In this document: positions 10,239 through 19,467 of the stretch, piece after piece
Numbering within the stretch: position 1 is the first letter of the stretch
Layout of the letters: the number at the start of each line of letters is the position of its first letter
Assembly: GCA_026984515.1 (NCBI GenBank)
Contig: JALSRZ010000135.1
Span: 1 to 41,096 of the forward strand
Direction: 5' to 3'
Length of the DNA: 41,096 bases
Source: Thiohalobacter sp.
GTDB lineage: Bacteria > Pseudomonadota > Gammaproteobacteria > DSM-19610
The notes under the pieces: generated by a model
Told to the model about the DNA's origin: nothing
The model's database searches: none
The model's input: the letters and a program-made list of their open reading frames with translations, nothing else
Position numbers and translations under genes: made by a program

Positions 10239-10251
10239 GGTTAATCAGAGG

Positions 10252-10287
10252 CCTTTGCCAGGCTGTTTGTCTGGCAAAGGTTTTTGA
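10252..10287 (+). terminator. Terminator-like hairpin just upstream of pgk
   Basis: CCTTTGCCAG, 9-nt loop, CTGGCAAAGG, then TTTTT, ending about 20 nt before the pgk start. A perfect 10-bp stem with a T-run in this place suggests partial termination after gap, or an attenuator for pgk. Confidence 0.65.
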
Positions 10288-10305
10288 AAATAACGGAGTC
10301 CCAAC

Positions 10306-11484
10306 ATGTCTTTTATCAAGCTGACCGATCTTGATCTTGCCGGCAAGCGCGTGTTGATCCGCGCCGATCTCAATGTACCCGTCAAGGATGGCAAGGTTAC
10401 TTCCGATGCGCGTATCGCTGCATCCATGCCCACCATCGAACACTGCGTGAAAGCCGGTGCCAGGGTCATGGTAATGTCCCATCGCGGTCGTCCCGAAGAG
10501 GGCAAGGCCGATGAAGAAAACTCCATGGCGCCGATCGCCGCCGATATGTCGGAAAAACTCGGCAAGGAAGTGCGCCTGGTCAAGGACTATCTCGATGGCG
10601 GTGTCGACGTGGCCGAAGGTGAGGTGGTGTTGCTGGAGAATGTCCGTTTTAACGCGGGCGAAAAGAAGGATGACGAAGCACTGGCGAAAAAGTACGCCGC
10701 CCTGTGTGATGTGTTCGTGATGGATGCTTTCGGTACCGCACACCGCGCCCAGGCTTCGACTCACGGCGTGGGAAAATTTGCGCCTGCTGCCTGTGCGGGC
10801 CTGCTGCTGACCAGCGAACTGGAAAACCTGGCCAAGGCCCTGGCCGAGCCGGCACGCCCGATGGTTGCGATTGTCGGCGGTTCCAAGGTGTCCACCAAGC
10901 TGACCGTGCTGGAAGCGTTGTCGGAAAAAGTCGACCAGCTGGTGGTCGGCGGTGGTATCGCCAACACTTTCCTCAAGGCTGTCGGCTGCAACGTGGGCAA
11001 GTCGCTGTGTGAAGACGACCTGGTCGATACCGCCAACGCGCTGATTGCGAAAATGAAGGCGCGCGGCGCCAATATTCCGATTGCGGTTGACGTGGTGTGT
11101 GGCAAGAAATTTGACGAAAACGAGCCGGCCGTTCTGAAAGACGCCGACAAGGTGGACGACGATGACATGATCTTCGACATCGGTCCGAAATCCGCGCAGG
11201 AACTGGCGGATATCATCAGCAAGGCGGGCACCATTATCTGGAACGGGCCGGTGGGTGTGTTTGAGTTCGACCAGTTCGGCGAGGGTACAAAAACCGTAGC
11301 CATGGCGATAGCCAATGCAAAGGGATTCAGTCTTGCCGGGGGTGGCGATACCATAGCGGCCATCCAGAAATACAACATCTACGACAAGGTGTCCTATATC
11401 TCCACGGCCGGCGGCGCCTTCCTCGAGTACCTTGAAGGCAAGACCCTGCCGGCAGTCGCCATGCTGGAAGAGCGCGCCAGGTAG
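10306..11484 (+). CDS. pgk: Phosphoglycerate kinase
   Basis: Transfers phosphate between 1,3-bisphosphoglycerate/ADP and 3-phosphoglycerate/ATP. In CO2 fixation it runs in the ATP-consuming direction. The 392-residue protein shows the N-terminal substrate signature [18 protein letters not shown], the [11 protein letters not shown] loop, the hinge region with [15 protein letters not shown], and the nucleotide site [15 protein letters not shown] followed by [12 protein letters not shown] and [23 protein letters not shown] ribosome-binding site precedes ATG. It is 67 nt upstream of pyk and likely cotranscribed with it. Confidence 0.97.
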   Translation: MSFIKLTDLDLAGKRVLIRADLNVPVKDGKVTSDARIAASMPTIEHCVKAGARVMVMSHRGRPEEGKADEENSMAPIAADMSEKLGKEVRLVKDYLDGGVDVAEGEVVLLENVRFNAGEKKDDEALAKKYAALCDVFVMDAFGTAHRAQASTHGVGKFAPAACAGLLLTSELENLAKALAEPARPMVAIVGGSKVSTKLTVLEALSEKVDQLVVGGGIANTFLKAVGCNVGKSLCEDDLVDTANALIAKMKARGANIPIAVDVVCGKKFDENEPAVLKDADKVDDDDMIFDIGPKSAQELADIISKAGTIIWNGPVGVFEFDQFGEGTKTVAMAIANAKGFSLAGGGDTIAAIQKYNIYDKVSYISTAGGAFLEYLEGKTLPAVAMLEERAR

Positions 11485-11550
11485 TAGCGAGCTTGCTCGC
11501 GAACCTGTTACCGGCAAATCGGTGCCCATACATTTCGGAATCAGCTGACC

Positions 11551-12996
11551 ATGCAGCGTAGAACAAAAATTGTGGCTACCCTCGGTCCTTCGACCGACGA
11601 TCCAAAGGTGCTGGACGCCATGATCCAGGCCGGCGTGGACGTGGTCCGTGTCAACTTTTCACACGGTTCGCCGGAAGAACACCTGCAGCGTGCCGAGGCG
11701 GTCCGTAACCGGGCCCGCGCACACGGTCGCCAGGTGGGCGTGTTTGCCGACCTGCAGGGACCCAAGATCCGTATCGATCGCTTCAGTGATGGCAAGATTA
11801 ATCTGAAGGAAGGTGAGCGCTTTATCCTGGATGCCGCACTGGATGCGGATGCCGGCAATACAGAGCGTGTCGGTATCGCCTACAAGGCACTGGTCGATGA
11901 CGTGAACCGGGGCGACACGCTGTTGCTCGACGACGGTGCCGTGGTGTTGTGGGTCGAAGGTGTCAAGGGCGCCGAGATTGAAACCCGCGTCGTGGTCGGC
12001 GGCACGCTGTCCAACAATAAGGGTATCAATCGCCAGGGTGGCGGTCTCTCTGCGCAGGCGATTACCGACAAGGACCGCGCTGATATCAAGGTGGCTGCAG
12101 AGATGCAGGCGGACTATATTGCGGTTTCTTTTCCGCGTCACGCCACCGATATCAACGAAGCCCGGGAACTGTTACGCAAGGCGGGCGGGCACGGCGGCAT
12201 TGTCGCCAAGATCGAACGTGCCGAAGCCATGAACGCGCTGGAAGAAATCATCGAGGCCGCCGACGTGGTAATGATTGCGCGCGGTGACCTGGGTGTCGAA
12301 ATCGGTGACGCCGAATTGCCCGCCGTACAAAAGCGCATCATTCGTATCGCCCGTACCATGGACCGCGTGGTGATTACCGCCACACAGATGATGCAGTCCA
12401 TGATCGAAAATCCTATCCCCACACGTGCCGAGGTTTTTGACGTGGCCAACGCCGTTATCGATGGCACCGACGCCGTTATGCTGTCGGCCGAGACGGCGAC
12501 CGGGAAACACGTTGCCAAGGTGATCGAGGCCATGGACCGTATCTGTCGGGGTGCCGAGACCCAGCGTATGGACACCGCGACGGAACGGCGCAGTGCCATG
12601 CATTTCAAGGCGATAGACGAGGCCATTGCCAAGGCGGCCATGTATACCGCAAACCATACCGGTGTTAAGGCTATTGCGGCATTGACGGAATCCGGTGCTA
12701 CCCCGCTGTGGATGTCCCGTATCAGTTCCGGGATTCCGATCTACGCCTTGACGCGCCATGTGGAGACGCGTAGAAAGGTGACTCTTTACCGCGGTGTTTA
12801 CCCCGTGAGCTTCGACGTCACCACGACGGATCATCCGCAGGTGAACCGCGAGGCGATCGACGAACTGATGCGGCGTGGAGCGGTGCGTGACGGTGACCTG
12901 GTAATCATCACCAAGGGCGACCTCATGGGCGTGCACGGTGGCTCCAATGCCATGAAAATCATTCGTGTCGGCGAGCATGTCATCAATATGGAATGA
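11551..12996 (+). CDS. pyk: Pyruvate kinase
   Basis: Makes pyruvate and ATP from phosphoenolpyruvate and ADP. The 481-residue protein has the barrel start RRTKIVATLGPSTDDP, VRVNFSHGSPEEH, FADLQGPKIRI, the active-site signature IVAKIERAEAMNALEEII, MIARGDLGVEIG, and the ATQMMQSMIENPIPTRAEVFDVANA region that defines the family. The C-terminal allosteric domain is complete. It is embedded between pgk and fba, an arrangement seen in several autotrophic proteobacteria. Which of the two gamma-proteobacterial isozyme types it is cannot be settled by eye, so a neutral gene name is used. Confidence 0.95.
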   Translation: MQRRTKIVATLGPSTDDPKVLDAMIQAGVDVVRVNFSHGSPEEHLQRAEAVRNRARAHGRQVGVFADLQGPKIRIDRFSDGKINLKEGERFILDAALDADAGNTERVGIAYKALVDDVNRGDTLLLDDGAVVLWVEGVKGAEIETRVVVGGTLSNNKGINRQGGGLSAQAITDKDRADIKVAAEMQADYIAVSFPRHATDINEARELLRKAGGHGGIVAKIERAEAMNALEEIIEAADVVMIARGDLGVEIGDAELPAVQKRIIRIARTMDRVVITATQMMQSMIENPIPTRAEVFDVANAVIDGTDAVMLSAETATGKHVAKVIEAMDRICRGAETQRMDTATERRSAMHFKAIDEAIAKAAMYTANHTGVKAIAALTESGATPLWMSRISSGIPIYALTRHVETRRKVTLYRGVYPVSFDVTTTDHPQVNREAIDELMRRGAVRDGDLVIITKGDLMGVHGGSNAMKIIRVGEHVINME

Positions 12997-13063
12997 CGCC
13001 TGGCTGCCGCATTTCAAAACACAGAAAATGTTTACTCACTGAACCAACTCCGAGGATACCAAC

Positions 13064-14128
13064 ATGGCTCTGATTTCCATGCGTCAACTACTCGATTATG
13101 CCGCCGAAAACGATTTCGGTATGCCGGCATTCAACGTGAACAACATGGAGCAGGTGCATGCCATCATGCAGGCTGCTGATGAAACCGACAGCCCGGTAAT
13201 CATGCAGGGTTCCGCCGGTGCGCGCTCCTACGCGGGCGAGCCTTTCCTGCGCCACCTGATTACGGCGGCCACGGAAATGTATCCGCACATTCCGATCGTC
13301 ATGCACCAGGACCACGGTTCCGAGCCGGCTGTCTGCCTGCGCTCCATCCAGTCCGGTTTCACCTCGGTGATGATGGACGGCTCGCTGATGGCCGACATGA
13401 AGACGCCTTCAACCTTCGAATACAACGTCGACGTTACGCGTACCGTGGTGCAGATGGCGCATGCCGGCGGTGTATCCGTCGAGGGCGAACTGGGCTGCCT
13501 GGGTTCACTGGAAACGGGTGAGATGGGCGAGGAGGACGGCCACGGTGCAGAGGGCAAGCTGTCCATGGATCAGTTGCTGACCGACCCCGAGGAAGCCGCC
13601 AGTTTTGTAAAGGAGACCGGTGTTGATGCGCTGGCCATTGCTATCGGTACCAGCCACGGTGCCTACAAGTTCACCCGTCCTCCGACCGGTGACATCCTGG
13701 CGATCAACCGCATCAAGGAAATCCACGCGCGCCTGCCCAATACCCACCTGGTCATGCACGGTTCCTCATCCGTGCCGCAGGAATGGCTGAAGATCATCAA
13801 CGACTTCGGTGGTGACATGGGTGAAACCTACGGTGTGCCGGTGGAAGAAATCTGCGAAGGCATCAAGCATGGCGTGCGCAAGGTCAATATTGATACCGAC
13901 CTGCGTATGGCATCCACCGGCGCCATCCGCAAGCACCTGGCCGAAAACAAGTCCAACTTCGACCCGCGCAAGTTCCTCAAGGCCTCCACGGCTGCCATGA
14001 AGGACATCTGCAAGGCGCGTTACGAGGCCTTCGGTTGTGCCGGTCACGCGGCAAAGATCAAGGTGATCAGCCTGGAAGACATGGTTGCCCGCTACAGCTC
14101 CGGTGAACTGGACGCACGCGTCAGCTAA
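13064..14128 (+). CDS. fba: Fructose-bisphosphate aldolase, class II
   Basis: Zinc-dependent aldolase joining dihydroxyacetone phosphate with glyceraldehyde-3-phosphate. In Calvin-cycle bacteria the same family (CbbA) also forms sedoheptulose-1,7-bisphosphate. The 354-residue protein has [20 protein letters not shown], the metal/active-site region [15 protein letters not shown] with metal-binding His, FTSVMMDGS, the second signature [17 protein letters not shown], and [15 protein letters not shown] with the later His ligand in [10 protein letters not shown]. It closes the tkt-gap-pgk-pyk-fba series and is followed at once by a strong terminator. An ACTCCGAGG ribosome-binding region precedes ATG. 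Confidence 0.95.
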   Translation: MALISMRQLLDYAAENDFGMPAFNVNNMEQVHAIMQAADETDSPVIMQGSAGARSYAGEPFLRHLITAATEMYPHIPIVMHQDHGSEPAVCLRSIQSGFTSVMMDGSLMADMKTPSTFEYNVDVTRTVVQMAHAGGVSVEGELGCLGSLETGEMGEEDGHGAEGKLSMDQLLTDPEEAASFVKETGVDALAIAIGTSHGAYKFTRPPTGDILAINRIKEIHARLPNTHLVMHGSSSVPQEWLKIINDFGGDMGETYGVPVEEICEGIKHGVRKVNIDTDLRMASTGAIRKHLAENKSNFDPRKFLKASTAAMKDICKARYEAFGCAGHAAKIKVISLEDMVARYSSGELDARVS

Positions 14129-14146
14129 AGCCACACCATGCCGGAA

Positions 14147-14174
14147 AAAGGCGGCCTGGTGGCCGCCTTTTTTA
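14147..14174 (+). terminator. Terminator after fba
   Basis: AAAGGCGGCC, loop TGGT, GGCCGCCTTT followed by more T. A perfect 10-bp stem with a T-run, 19 nt past the stop. It ends the sugar-phosphate cluster. Confidence 0.9.
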
Positions 14175-14203
14175 TTTCCTGCCTGGAACAGGATTAAGTA
14201 TGG

Positions 14204-14566
14204 TCAGTCGCAGTGTTCAGTGAAAAAGGCTGTGGAGTTAGCCAGGTCGATAAACCGACTCTGGAATCGGGTAAACTGTTCCAGCAGCGTGCGGGCCTGC
14301 TCTGAAGCGTAGACTTCCGGAAGGTGCTGGGCACTCTCCCAGTAGTACTCCAGTATGCCGTCATAGGGCTGCGCAAGCCCCCGCTCCGAGACCAGTTCCT
14401 CGCCCATGCTTACCTGCAGTGTCAGGTTTTTACTGTGCCGGGTAGCGCTGGTCAGTACAACGATCTTGTGGATGAGTTCATTGAACTCGGCGCCCTGCCA
14501 GAATTCCCGGAAATCTTCGGTCGAGAGGCCCGGTGCTTTCCTGAAACAATTGATATAGCGTATCAC
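14204..14566 (-). CDS. EthD-like dimeric alpha/beta-barrel protein
   Basis: A 120-residue protein. The N-terminus MIRYINCFRKAPGLSTEDFREFWQG matches the EthD/antibiotic-monooxygenase type ferredoxin-like fold (beta strand, then xxPGLSxEEFxxxW helix). The C-terminal half has YDGILEYYWESAQHLPEVYAS and ends DLANSTAFFTEH, where the family usually has a conserved E/H pair. Function of such stand-alone domains is rarely known. Ligand or redox roles are possible but not shown here. It faces the fba terminator tail to tail. Confidence 0.65.
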   Translation of the reverse strand: MIRYINCFRKAPGLSTEDFREFWQGAEFNELIHKIVVLTSATRHSKNLTLQVSMGEELVSERGLAQPYDGILEYYWESAQHLPEVYASEQARTLLEQFTRFQSRFIDLANSTAFFTEHCD

Positions 14567-14706
14567 GTGATAGTACCCCGCGGTCAGTCAGCCGAGTGTA
14601 AAACGAAAACGTCGATCTTTAAACACAGGCAGAGGAAATAACAGGTCGATGTGCTCACGGAGCGGTATTTTTGTGCGCTTCCTGCCGCTCTGCGCCTGCC
14701 GCAGCA

Positions 14707-14733
14707 GGAACCCGGTGAGAAATCCGCGCTAGG
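14707..14733. repeat. Dispersed 27-bp repeat, copy 2
   Basis: 25 of 27 bases match positions 2-28. It overlaps the stop codon of the macro-domain gene on the minus strand. The 14567-14706 stretch next to it has no visible gene. The unit may supply the last codons and stop to whatever gene it lands behind. Confidence 0.55.
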
Positions 14734-15307
14734 GTTCCGTAGCAAAGTGTGCCCGGGCGTCGGCCAGCGCCTGCTCCAGTTCCTTTCCGGTCTCGCCGCC
14801 ATAACATGAAAAAATCACCTTGCGGATCCCGGCATTGTGCCCCGTGAAGTGCAGTACTTCGCGCACAGCGATCCGGCAGGCGCGTGCAATCGGAAATCCG
14901 TACACACCGCAACTGATGGCCGGGAAGGCGATGCTGGACAGACCCTTTTCCAGTGCCAGTTTCAGGCTTTCCCGGTAACAGGATGCCAGGTCCGCATCCT
15001 CGTTCCGGTTACCCCCGTGCCAGACCGGACCGACCGTATGGATGACATGTTTTGCAGGCAACCCGTAGCCTCCTGTAATTTTGGCATGACCGGTTTTGCA
15101 ACCACCCAGAGTTCGGCATTCCTGTAACAGCGCTTTCCCGGCGGCACGATGTATGGCACCGTCCACGCCACCGCCGCCCAGCAGGGAGTTGTTGGCGGCA
15201 TTGACAATTGCGTCAACCGGCAGGGTGGTGATATCAACCTGCTCAATCAAAATTTCCGTCACCACATGTAACACCTCAGGTAATTGAGTAAGGAATTTAT
15301 GCTTCAT
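14729..15307 (-). CDS. Macro domain protein (ADP-ribose-related deacetylase type)
   Basis: A 192-residue single macro domain. Family members bind ADP-ribose and remove O-acetyl or ADP-ribosyl groups. Motifs are clear: [27 protein letters not shown] (the diagnostic NAANN and GGGVD elements), [27 protein letters not shown], and [14 protein letters not shown]. The start is uncertain, since the family core begins near [18 protein letters not shown] and the ATG at 15307 adds about 15 residues. It is close to the MacroD/YmdB group. The last residues overlap a dispersed repeat, so the extreme C-terminus may be altered. Confidence 0.88.
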   Translation of the reverse strand: MKHKFLTQLPEVLHVVTEILIEQVDITTLPVDAIVNAANNSLLGGGGVDGAIHRAAGKALLQECRTLGGCKTGHAKITGGYGLPAKHVIHTVGPVWHGGNRNEDADLASCYRESLKLALEKGLSSIAFPAISCGVYGFPIARACRIAVREVLHFTGHNAGIRKVIFSCYGGETGKELEQALADARAHFATEP

Positions 15308-15308
15308 T

Positions 15309-15362
15309 CATTGCCGTGCTTCGCTTGCAATGACGGGAATCCTGAATTAATCAGGGTTTCCC
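15309..15362. repeat. Half copy of the CATTGCGAGCG repeat family
   Basis: Sequence ending CTTCGCTTGCAATGACGGGA matches the right arm of the elements at 8961-9045 and 10143-10238. No full left arm remains beyond a short ATTGCCGTGC. Next to it CCTGA-ATTAA-TCAGG forms a small hairpin downstream of the HPP gene. Confidence 0.45.
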
Positions 15363-15383
15363 CAAAGAGTAATGGCCGGTCAG

Positions 15384-16085
15384 TCAGGCGCTGTTTTTGT
15401 CTACATGCCGGTTGGTCGCAAGCGCATAGATTTTCAACAGGTCCTCTTCGCTGATATCAACAAAAGTATCAATGTGACTCAGGGCAAAAACAAAGTCTTC
15501 ATGATTGACGGGTTCATATCCTTTGGCCTCTGGCGCGGGTATTTTCTTTTTAAAAGGAAGGGATGCCGGGTACCGCCGCCATTTGAATAATCCGTTAAAG
15601 GCAATTGCAACCAGTAAAATGGTTATCGTATTAAGTAATACAGGTTCGAATTCATAGGCGTAGCCCAGGTTGTGCAGTTTTTCGGAACCAATAACGGCGG
15701 CCAGTGCGGTTGCACCACCGGGCGGATGAATGCAGCGCATGAAATACATGGCTCCAATGGCCAGTCCGACGCTGGCAGAAGCAGCTATCGTATAGTCAGG
15801 AATCCAGTGCCAGCATGCTACACCGATGACGGCCGAAATTGCGTGACCGCCAAGGACGTTCCAGGGCTGGGAAAAGGGGACATGAGGTGCGGCAAAAAGC
15901 AATACTGCACTTGCCCCCATCGATGGAACAATAAATACAGCGACCTCGGAATCCAGCAGCCAGTAACTGCTCATAAATATTGCAAATATCCCGAGAAAAC
16001 CACCCGCTGTAGAGATGATTTTTTCCTTGAAATTGATTTTGTGGCGACTAAAACCAATCATATCCAGAAAGTCGTGCAGGCTCAT
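15384..16085 (-). CDS. HPP family membrane protein
   Basis: A 233-residue integral membrane protein of the HPP family. Hydrophobic helices occur at about residues 24-45 (IISTAGGFLGIFAIFMSSYW), 50-70, 78-97, 100-120 and 145-165. The family's name motif HPPGGATALAAVIGS is present, with the preceding FMRCIHPPG typical. A hydrophilic C-terminal tail of about 55 residues follows. Some HPP proteins transport nitrite in plants and cyanobacteria, but the bacterial substrate here is unknown. GAGGGA upstream is a suitable ribosome-binding site. It is oriented with the macro-domain gene, 76 nt downstream, though cotranscription is unproven. Confidence 0.85.
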   Translation of the reverse strand: MSLHDFLDMIGFSRHKINFKEKIISTAGGFLGIFAIFMSSYWLLDSEVAVFIVPSMGASAVLLFAAPHVPFSQPWNVLGGHAISAVIGVACWHWIPDYTIAASASVGLAIGAMYFMRCIHPPGGATALAAVIGSEKLHNLGYAYEFEPVLLNTITILLVAIAFNGLFKWRRYPASLPFKKKIPAPEAKGYEPVNHEDFVFALSHIDTFVDISEEDLLKIYALATNRHVDKNSA

Positions 16086-16185
16086 ATAGATCCCTCATGT
16101 AAATTAATTGTCCTCACCTGCGGGCTCGCTCCAAAGTTAACGGGACAGCAGTGATGTACATTATGAGTGTTCAGTTCCCCGAATG

Positions 16186-17175
16186 TTAAAGGTGTAGCGG
16201 ATCGTCCAGTGCCGCAGCCTGTTCCCGCAGGCTGAGGATGTGTTCTTCCCAGTAGCGGGGTGAGTCGAACCAGGGGAAGGCCTGCGGGAAGGCAGGGTCG
16301 TCCCAACGACGGGCAATCCAGGCGGCGTAGTGCATGATCCGCAGGGTGCGCAAGGGTTCGACCAGGAGGATGCTGTTGTAGTCGAAGTCGTAAAAGGTCT
16401 GGTAGCCTTCCAGCAGGTTCTGCAACTGGATACGCATTTCAGGGTGGTCGCCGGACAGCAGCATCCAGAGATCCTGGATGGCGGGGCCGGTGCGGCTGTC
16501 GTCGAGGTCGACAAAGTGAGGGCCGGTGTCGGTCCACAGGATGTTGCCGGGGTGGCAGTCGCCGTGCAGGCGAATACGGGTGACCGGTCCGGCGGCGTCG
16601 AACAGGGACTCGATCCTGTCCAGCAGGTCCTGTGTGAGGCTGGCATAGGCCTCGATGAGGTAGCCGGGCAGGAAGTTGTGTTCGAGCAGGTAGTCTCGTG
16701 ATTCTGTGCCGAGGGATGCTATCGTGAGCCTGGTCCGGTGTGTGAACTGCCGGGCGGCACCGACCGCGTGCAGGCGGCCCAGGAAGCGCCCCATCTGGCG
16801 CCGTTGTTCGGCGCTGTCGAGGTCCGGCCAGCGACCGCCGCAGCGGGGATAGACGGCAAACAGGTATTCCTCGTGCTGGTGTAGTGTGGTACCTCCACGA
16901 TCGCATAACGGCGCCACGACCGGGATTTCCTGCGCAGCGAGTTCCAGCGCAAAGGCGTGTTCCTCCAGGATGGCCTGTCTTGACCAGCGGCCGGGGCGGT
17001 AGAATTTGGCGATGACCGGGGCGCCGTCCTCCTGCCCGACCTGGTAGACGCGATTTTCATAGCTGTTCAGCGCCAGCAGGCGGCCATCGCAGGCGAAACC
17101 CTGTTCCTCCAGCGCGTTCAGCATCCGGTCCGGGGTGAGTCGACTGTAGGGGTGGGAGCCGGAATCACTTTGCAT
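16186..17175 (-). CDS. srkA: SrkA/YihE-type stress response kinase
   Basis: A 329-residue protein with the aminoglycoside-phosphotransferase-like kinase fold of SrkA (formerly YihE), a Ser/Thr kinase that protects E. coli from stress-induced death. Seen are the N-terminal PDRMLNALEEQGFACDGRLLALNSYENRVYQV, the nucleotide-binding Lys in PVIAKFYRPGRWSRQAILEEHAF, the catalytic loop RIRLHGDCHPGNILW, and the metal-binding FVDLDDSRTGPAIQDLWML. The length fits the family. It is transcribed away from the sulfur globule protein gene, so the 17176-17384 gap may hold divergent promoters. Confidence 0.92.
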   Translation of the reverse strand: MQSDSGSHPYSRLTPDRMLNALEEQGFACDGRLLALNSYENRVYQVGQEDGAPVIAKFYRPGRWSRQAILEEHAFALELAAQEIPVVAPLCDRGGTTLHQHEEYLFAVYPRCGGRWPDLDSAEQRRQMGRFLGRLHAVGAARQFTHRTRLTIASLGTESRDYLLEHNFLPGYLIEAYASLTQDLLDRIESLFDAAGPVTRIRLHGDCHPGNILWTDTGPHFVDLDDSRTGPAIQDLWMLLSGDHPEMRIQLQNLLEGYQTFYDFDYNSILLVEPLRTLRIMHYAAWIARRWDDPAFPQAFPWFDSPRYWEEHILSLREQAAALDDPLHL

Positions 17176-17298
17176 GGCGGGATCATACCGAAAACAACGA
17201 CGGACGTTACCGGCGTATCGAGCCCGGGGCAGATCCCGATGGCCCCGGTTGCGTTCTGAAAGTTGACCCGGATCAAGGCAGGGCCCGATTGTGACTGA

Positions 17299-17326
17299 AA
17301 GTACTTGCGAATATGCGCAAGTACTT
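17299..17326. promoter_or_regulatory. 11-bp perfect inverted repeat upstream of the sulfur globule gene
   Basis: AAGTACTTGCG-AATATG-CGCAAGTACTT. The arms are exact and 6 nt apart, lying 59 nt before the gene's start and just upstream of an AT-rich TTAAATAATAAT that could hold a -10. A regulator-binding site is the simplest reading. No T-run follows that would make it a terminator. Confidence 0.55.
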
Positions 17327-17384
17327 AAATAATAATGGCGTAGTTAGTGCTTTTTCTCATTTCAAACACGGAAGGAGTCTTATC

Positions 17385-17792
17385 ATGAAACTCAAAAAAT
17401 TCCTGGTAGCAGCAACACTGGCTGGTGCAACAGCGCTGGCAATGGCGCCCGCACAGGCGTGGTGGGGTCCCTGGAACAACGGCTGGGGTAACGATGGCTG
17501 GAACAACGGCTGGGGTAACGATGGCTGGGGTGACGGTCTGGGTGATATGTGGGGTGATGGCGACTTCAGCATGGGCTTCAGTGCCCATGGTACGGGTCGC
17601 GGTTACGGTCGTGGTTATGGCCGTGGCTACAACGACTATTACAACCGGTACTATGGAGGCTATGCGCCGTACTACTATGGCCCGCCCCCGTACTATGGCG
17701 GTGGCTGGGCGCCTTACGGTTACGGTGCACCCTATGGTGCGCCTCCGCAGGCGGCTCCACAGCAGCAGAAAGCACCGGCTGCCAACAAGTAG
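17385..17792 (+). CDS. Sulfur globule family protein
   Basis: A 135-residue secreted low-complexity protein. Residues 1-25 form a signal peptide ending APAQA. The mature part is almost all Gly, Trp, Tyr, Asn, Asp and Pro: tandem NNGWGNDGW repeats, [23 protein letters not shown], then [20 protein letters not shown] and a Pro/Ala/Gln tail. This order matches proteins annotated as sulfur globule proteins, which form the envelope of stored S0 globules in purple sulfur bacteria and relatives. There are no cysteines. A GAAGGAG ribosome-binding site fixes the start. It is followed by a strong terminator and faces the qmo-hdr operon. The role is inferred from composition and context. Confidence 0.8.
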   Translation: MKLKKFLVAATLAGATALAMAPAQAWWGPWNNGWGNDGWNNGWGNDGWGDGLGDMWGDGDFSMGFSAHGTGRGYGRGYGRGYNDYYNRYYGGYAPYYYGPPPYYGGGWAPYGYGAPYGAPPQAAPQQQKAPAANK

Positions 17793-17848
17793 CGTTGTAG
17801 TGCCGTCAGGGTTGGAGGGGGTGACGCCCCTTCAACCGGCGGGCATAG

Positions 17849-17880
17849 AAAAGCCCCTCAGAGGAGGGGCTTTTTGTTTT
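17849..17880. terminator. Bidirectional terminator between sgp and hdrB
   Basis: AAAAGCCCCTC, loop AGAG, GAGGGGCTTTT then TGTTTT. T-rich on both strands, so it can serve the plus-strand sulfur globule gene and the minus-strand hdrB. Confidence 0.88.
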
Positions 17881-17921
17881 CCGGCCGGGAGAGGCCGGTC
17901 TGGCCTCGCGACCTGTGTTGC

Positions 17922-18821
17922 TTACTTGCCGGCAATATCTTCCAGTTGCTTCGCCTTGATGATCTGTCCGTCCAGGGCTGCTTCCTTTGCACTCTTGCCA
18001 TAGGCTACCGACAGCAGTGTGCTGTAGTACACCACCGGCATCTTGAACTTGGTGCCGTAGGTGGCGTTGATCTGGTCCTGGTAGACCTCGGTGTTCATCT
18101 GGCATACCGGGCAGGGGGTCACGATCATGTCGGCGCCATTGTCATAGGCGGACTCGATGATGTCCTTGATCAGGGCCTGGCTCTTTTCCGGCTCGGAGAA
18201 GGCCAGTGCGCCGCCGCAGCAGGACACTTTTTTCTCGTAATTGTCGCAGGCCTCGGCGCCCACCGTTTCGATCATTTTGTCGAGGTACTTCGGGTTCTCG
18301 AAGGACTCGCCGGCGATGCCGAACGGGCGGTTGGTCTGACAGCCGACGTAACCGGCGATCTTGAGGCCTTCCAGCGGCTTCTTGACGTGCTTGCCGAGTT
18401 CCTCGTAGCCGATGTCCTCGATCAGGACTTCCACCATGTGGCGGATCTTCTTGTCGTTCTTCAACTTGAGGCCGGCCTCTGCCAGCGCGGTGTTGGTCTC
18501 CGCCATCAGCTCGCTGTCCTCGTTGAGGCGTTCCTGGGTCTCGCGTGTGGCGAGCCAGCAGGCGGCACAGGTGGCAACGATGTCCTGGTCACCGTGGGCC
18601 TGCTCGGACAGCGCGATGTTGCGCGCCGACAGAGCAAGACGCGGCAGCTCGCCGCCACCGGCGTAACCAATGGAGGCCGAGCAGCAGTTCCAGTCCGGGA
18701 TCTCGTTCAGTTCGATGTCCAGCTCCTGGCACATGGTATCGACCGATACCTGGTAGTTGGAGGAGGAGGCGGCTTTCTGCGAGGAACAACCGGGGTAAAA
18801 GGAATAGGAATGTTTTGCCAT
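17922..18821 (-). CDS. hdrB: Heterodisulfide reductase subunit B-like protein
   Basis: A 299-residue protein with two CCG domains that bind the unusual noncubane [4Fe-4S] clusters found in HdrB. The Cys-rich motifs are visible: FYPGCSSQKAASS, DWNCCSASIGYAGG, TCAACWLATRET, then in the second half GYVGCQTNRPFG, KKVSCCGGALAFSEPEKSQ and VTPCPVCQMNTEVYQ. It is the last gene of qmoA-qmoB-hdrC-hdrB, starting 11 nt after hdrC. In this arrangement HdrC and HdrB stand where QmoC, the membrane quinone subunit, is fused in sulfate reducers. The partner is probably adenylylsulfate reductase or another sulfur enzyme encoded elsewhere. Confidence 0.92.
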   Translation of the reverse strand: MAKHSYSFYPGCSSQKAASSSNYQVSVDTMCQELDIELNEIPDWNCCSASIGYAGGGELPRLALSARNIALSEQAHGDQDIVATCAACWLATRETQERLNEDSELMAETNTALAEAGLKLKNDKKIRHMVEVLIEDIGYEELGKHVKKPLEGLKIAGYVGCQTNRPFGIAGESFENPKYLDKMIETVGAEACDNYEKKVSCCGGALAFSEPEKSQALIKDIIESAYDNGADMIVTPCPVCQMNTEVYQDQINATYGTKFKMPVVYYSTLLSVAYGKSAKEAALDGQIIKAKQLEDIAGK

Positions 18822-18832
18822 GTCAGTTCTCC

Positions 18833-19459
18833 TCAGCTTCCGCTCTTGCCGATGCGCGCTTCTTCAAGCTCCTGCGCTTTTTTCAGCATGGCCTGGAAGC
18901 CTTTTGTGTCTTTGCAGCTGTGGCCGCCGAAGTATTCCATCGGGCTCATGCGTTTGGTCTTGAGCATGTTGAGGCCGATGTCTTTCATTTTCAGTGAGGT
19001 CTTGATGCCTTCGCCTATGCCGTTCATGAAATACAGCGACAGACCCAGTTTCAGTTCGTTTACGCGGCCTTTTTTGGTCAGGTTGTCCCAGAACAGCTGT
19101 GCGAACTTGGCAGTCGGCTGCTGTTGAGGGGCCAGGCCCAGGCGTTTGGAGTAGGTGGCCAGACCGTGCATGATGTGCGTGATCGGCAGACCGCGCGGGC
19201 AGCGGGCGATGCAGTTATAGCAGGAAGTGCACATCCACATGGAGGTGGATTCCAGCACTTCCTCGCGCTTGCCGGCGCGGATCATCATGAAGATTTCCTG
19301 CGGCGGGTGATCCCAGTGCGGACCCAGCGGGCAGGAGCCGGAGCACACGCCGCACTGCATGCACATCTTCACCCAGTCGCCTTCTTCCACGTTGTCCTGC
19401 ACTTCCTTGAGGAAGTTGCCGCGGTACTTATCAATCATTTCCTGGTTGTAGTTGCTCAT
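18833..19459 (-). CDS. hdrC: Heterodisulfide reductase subunit C-like protein
   Basis: A 208-residue iron-sulfur protein. Two [4Fe-4S] motifs are intact: CMQCGVCSGSCPLG near residue 32 and CTSCYNCIARCPRG near residue 72. The remainder is helical and contains no membrane helix. ATG at 19459 (MSNYNQEMIDKYRG) is 8 nt after the qmoB stop and has a GGAGC ribosome-binding site. A longer in-frame extension upstream lies entirely within qmoB and is not credible. It would pass electrons between QmoAB and HdrB. Confidence 0.92.
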   Translation of the reverse strand: MSNYNQEMIDKYRGNFLKEVQDNVEEGDWVKMCMQCGVCSGSCPLGPHWDHPPQEIFMMIRAGKREEVLESTSMWMCTSCYNCIARCPRGLPITHIMHGLATYSKRLGLAPQQQPTAKFAQLFWDNLTKKGRVNELKLGLSLYFMNGIGEGIKTSLKMKDIGLNMLKTKRMSPMEYFGGHSCKDTKGFQAMLKKAQELEEARIGKSGS

Positions 19460-19467
19460 GACTGCTC

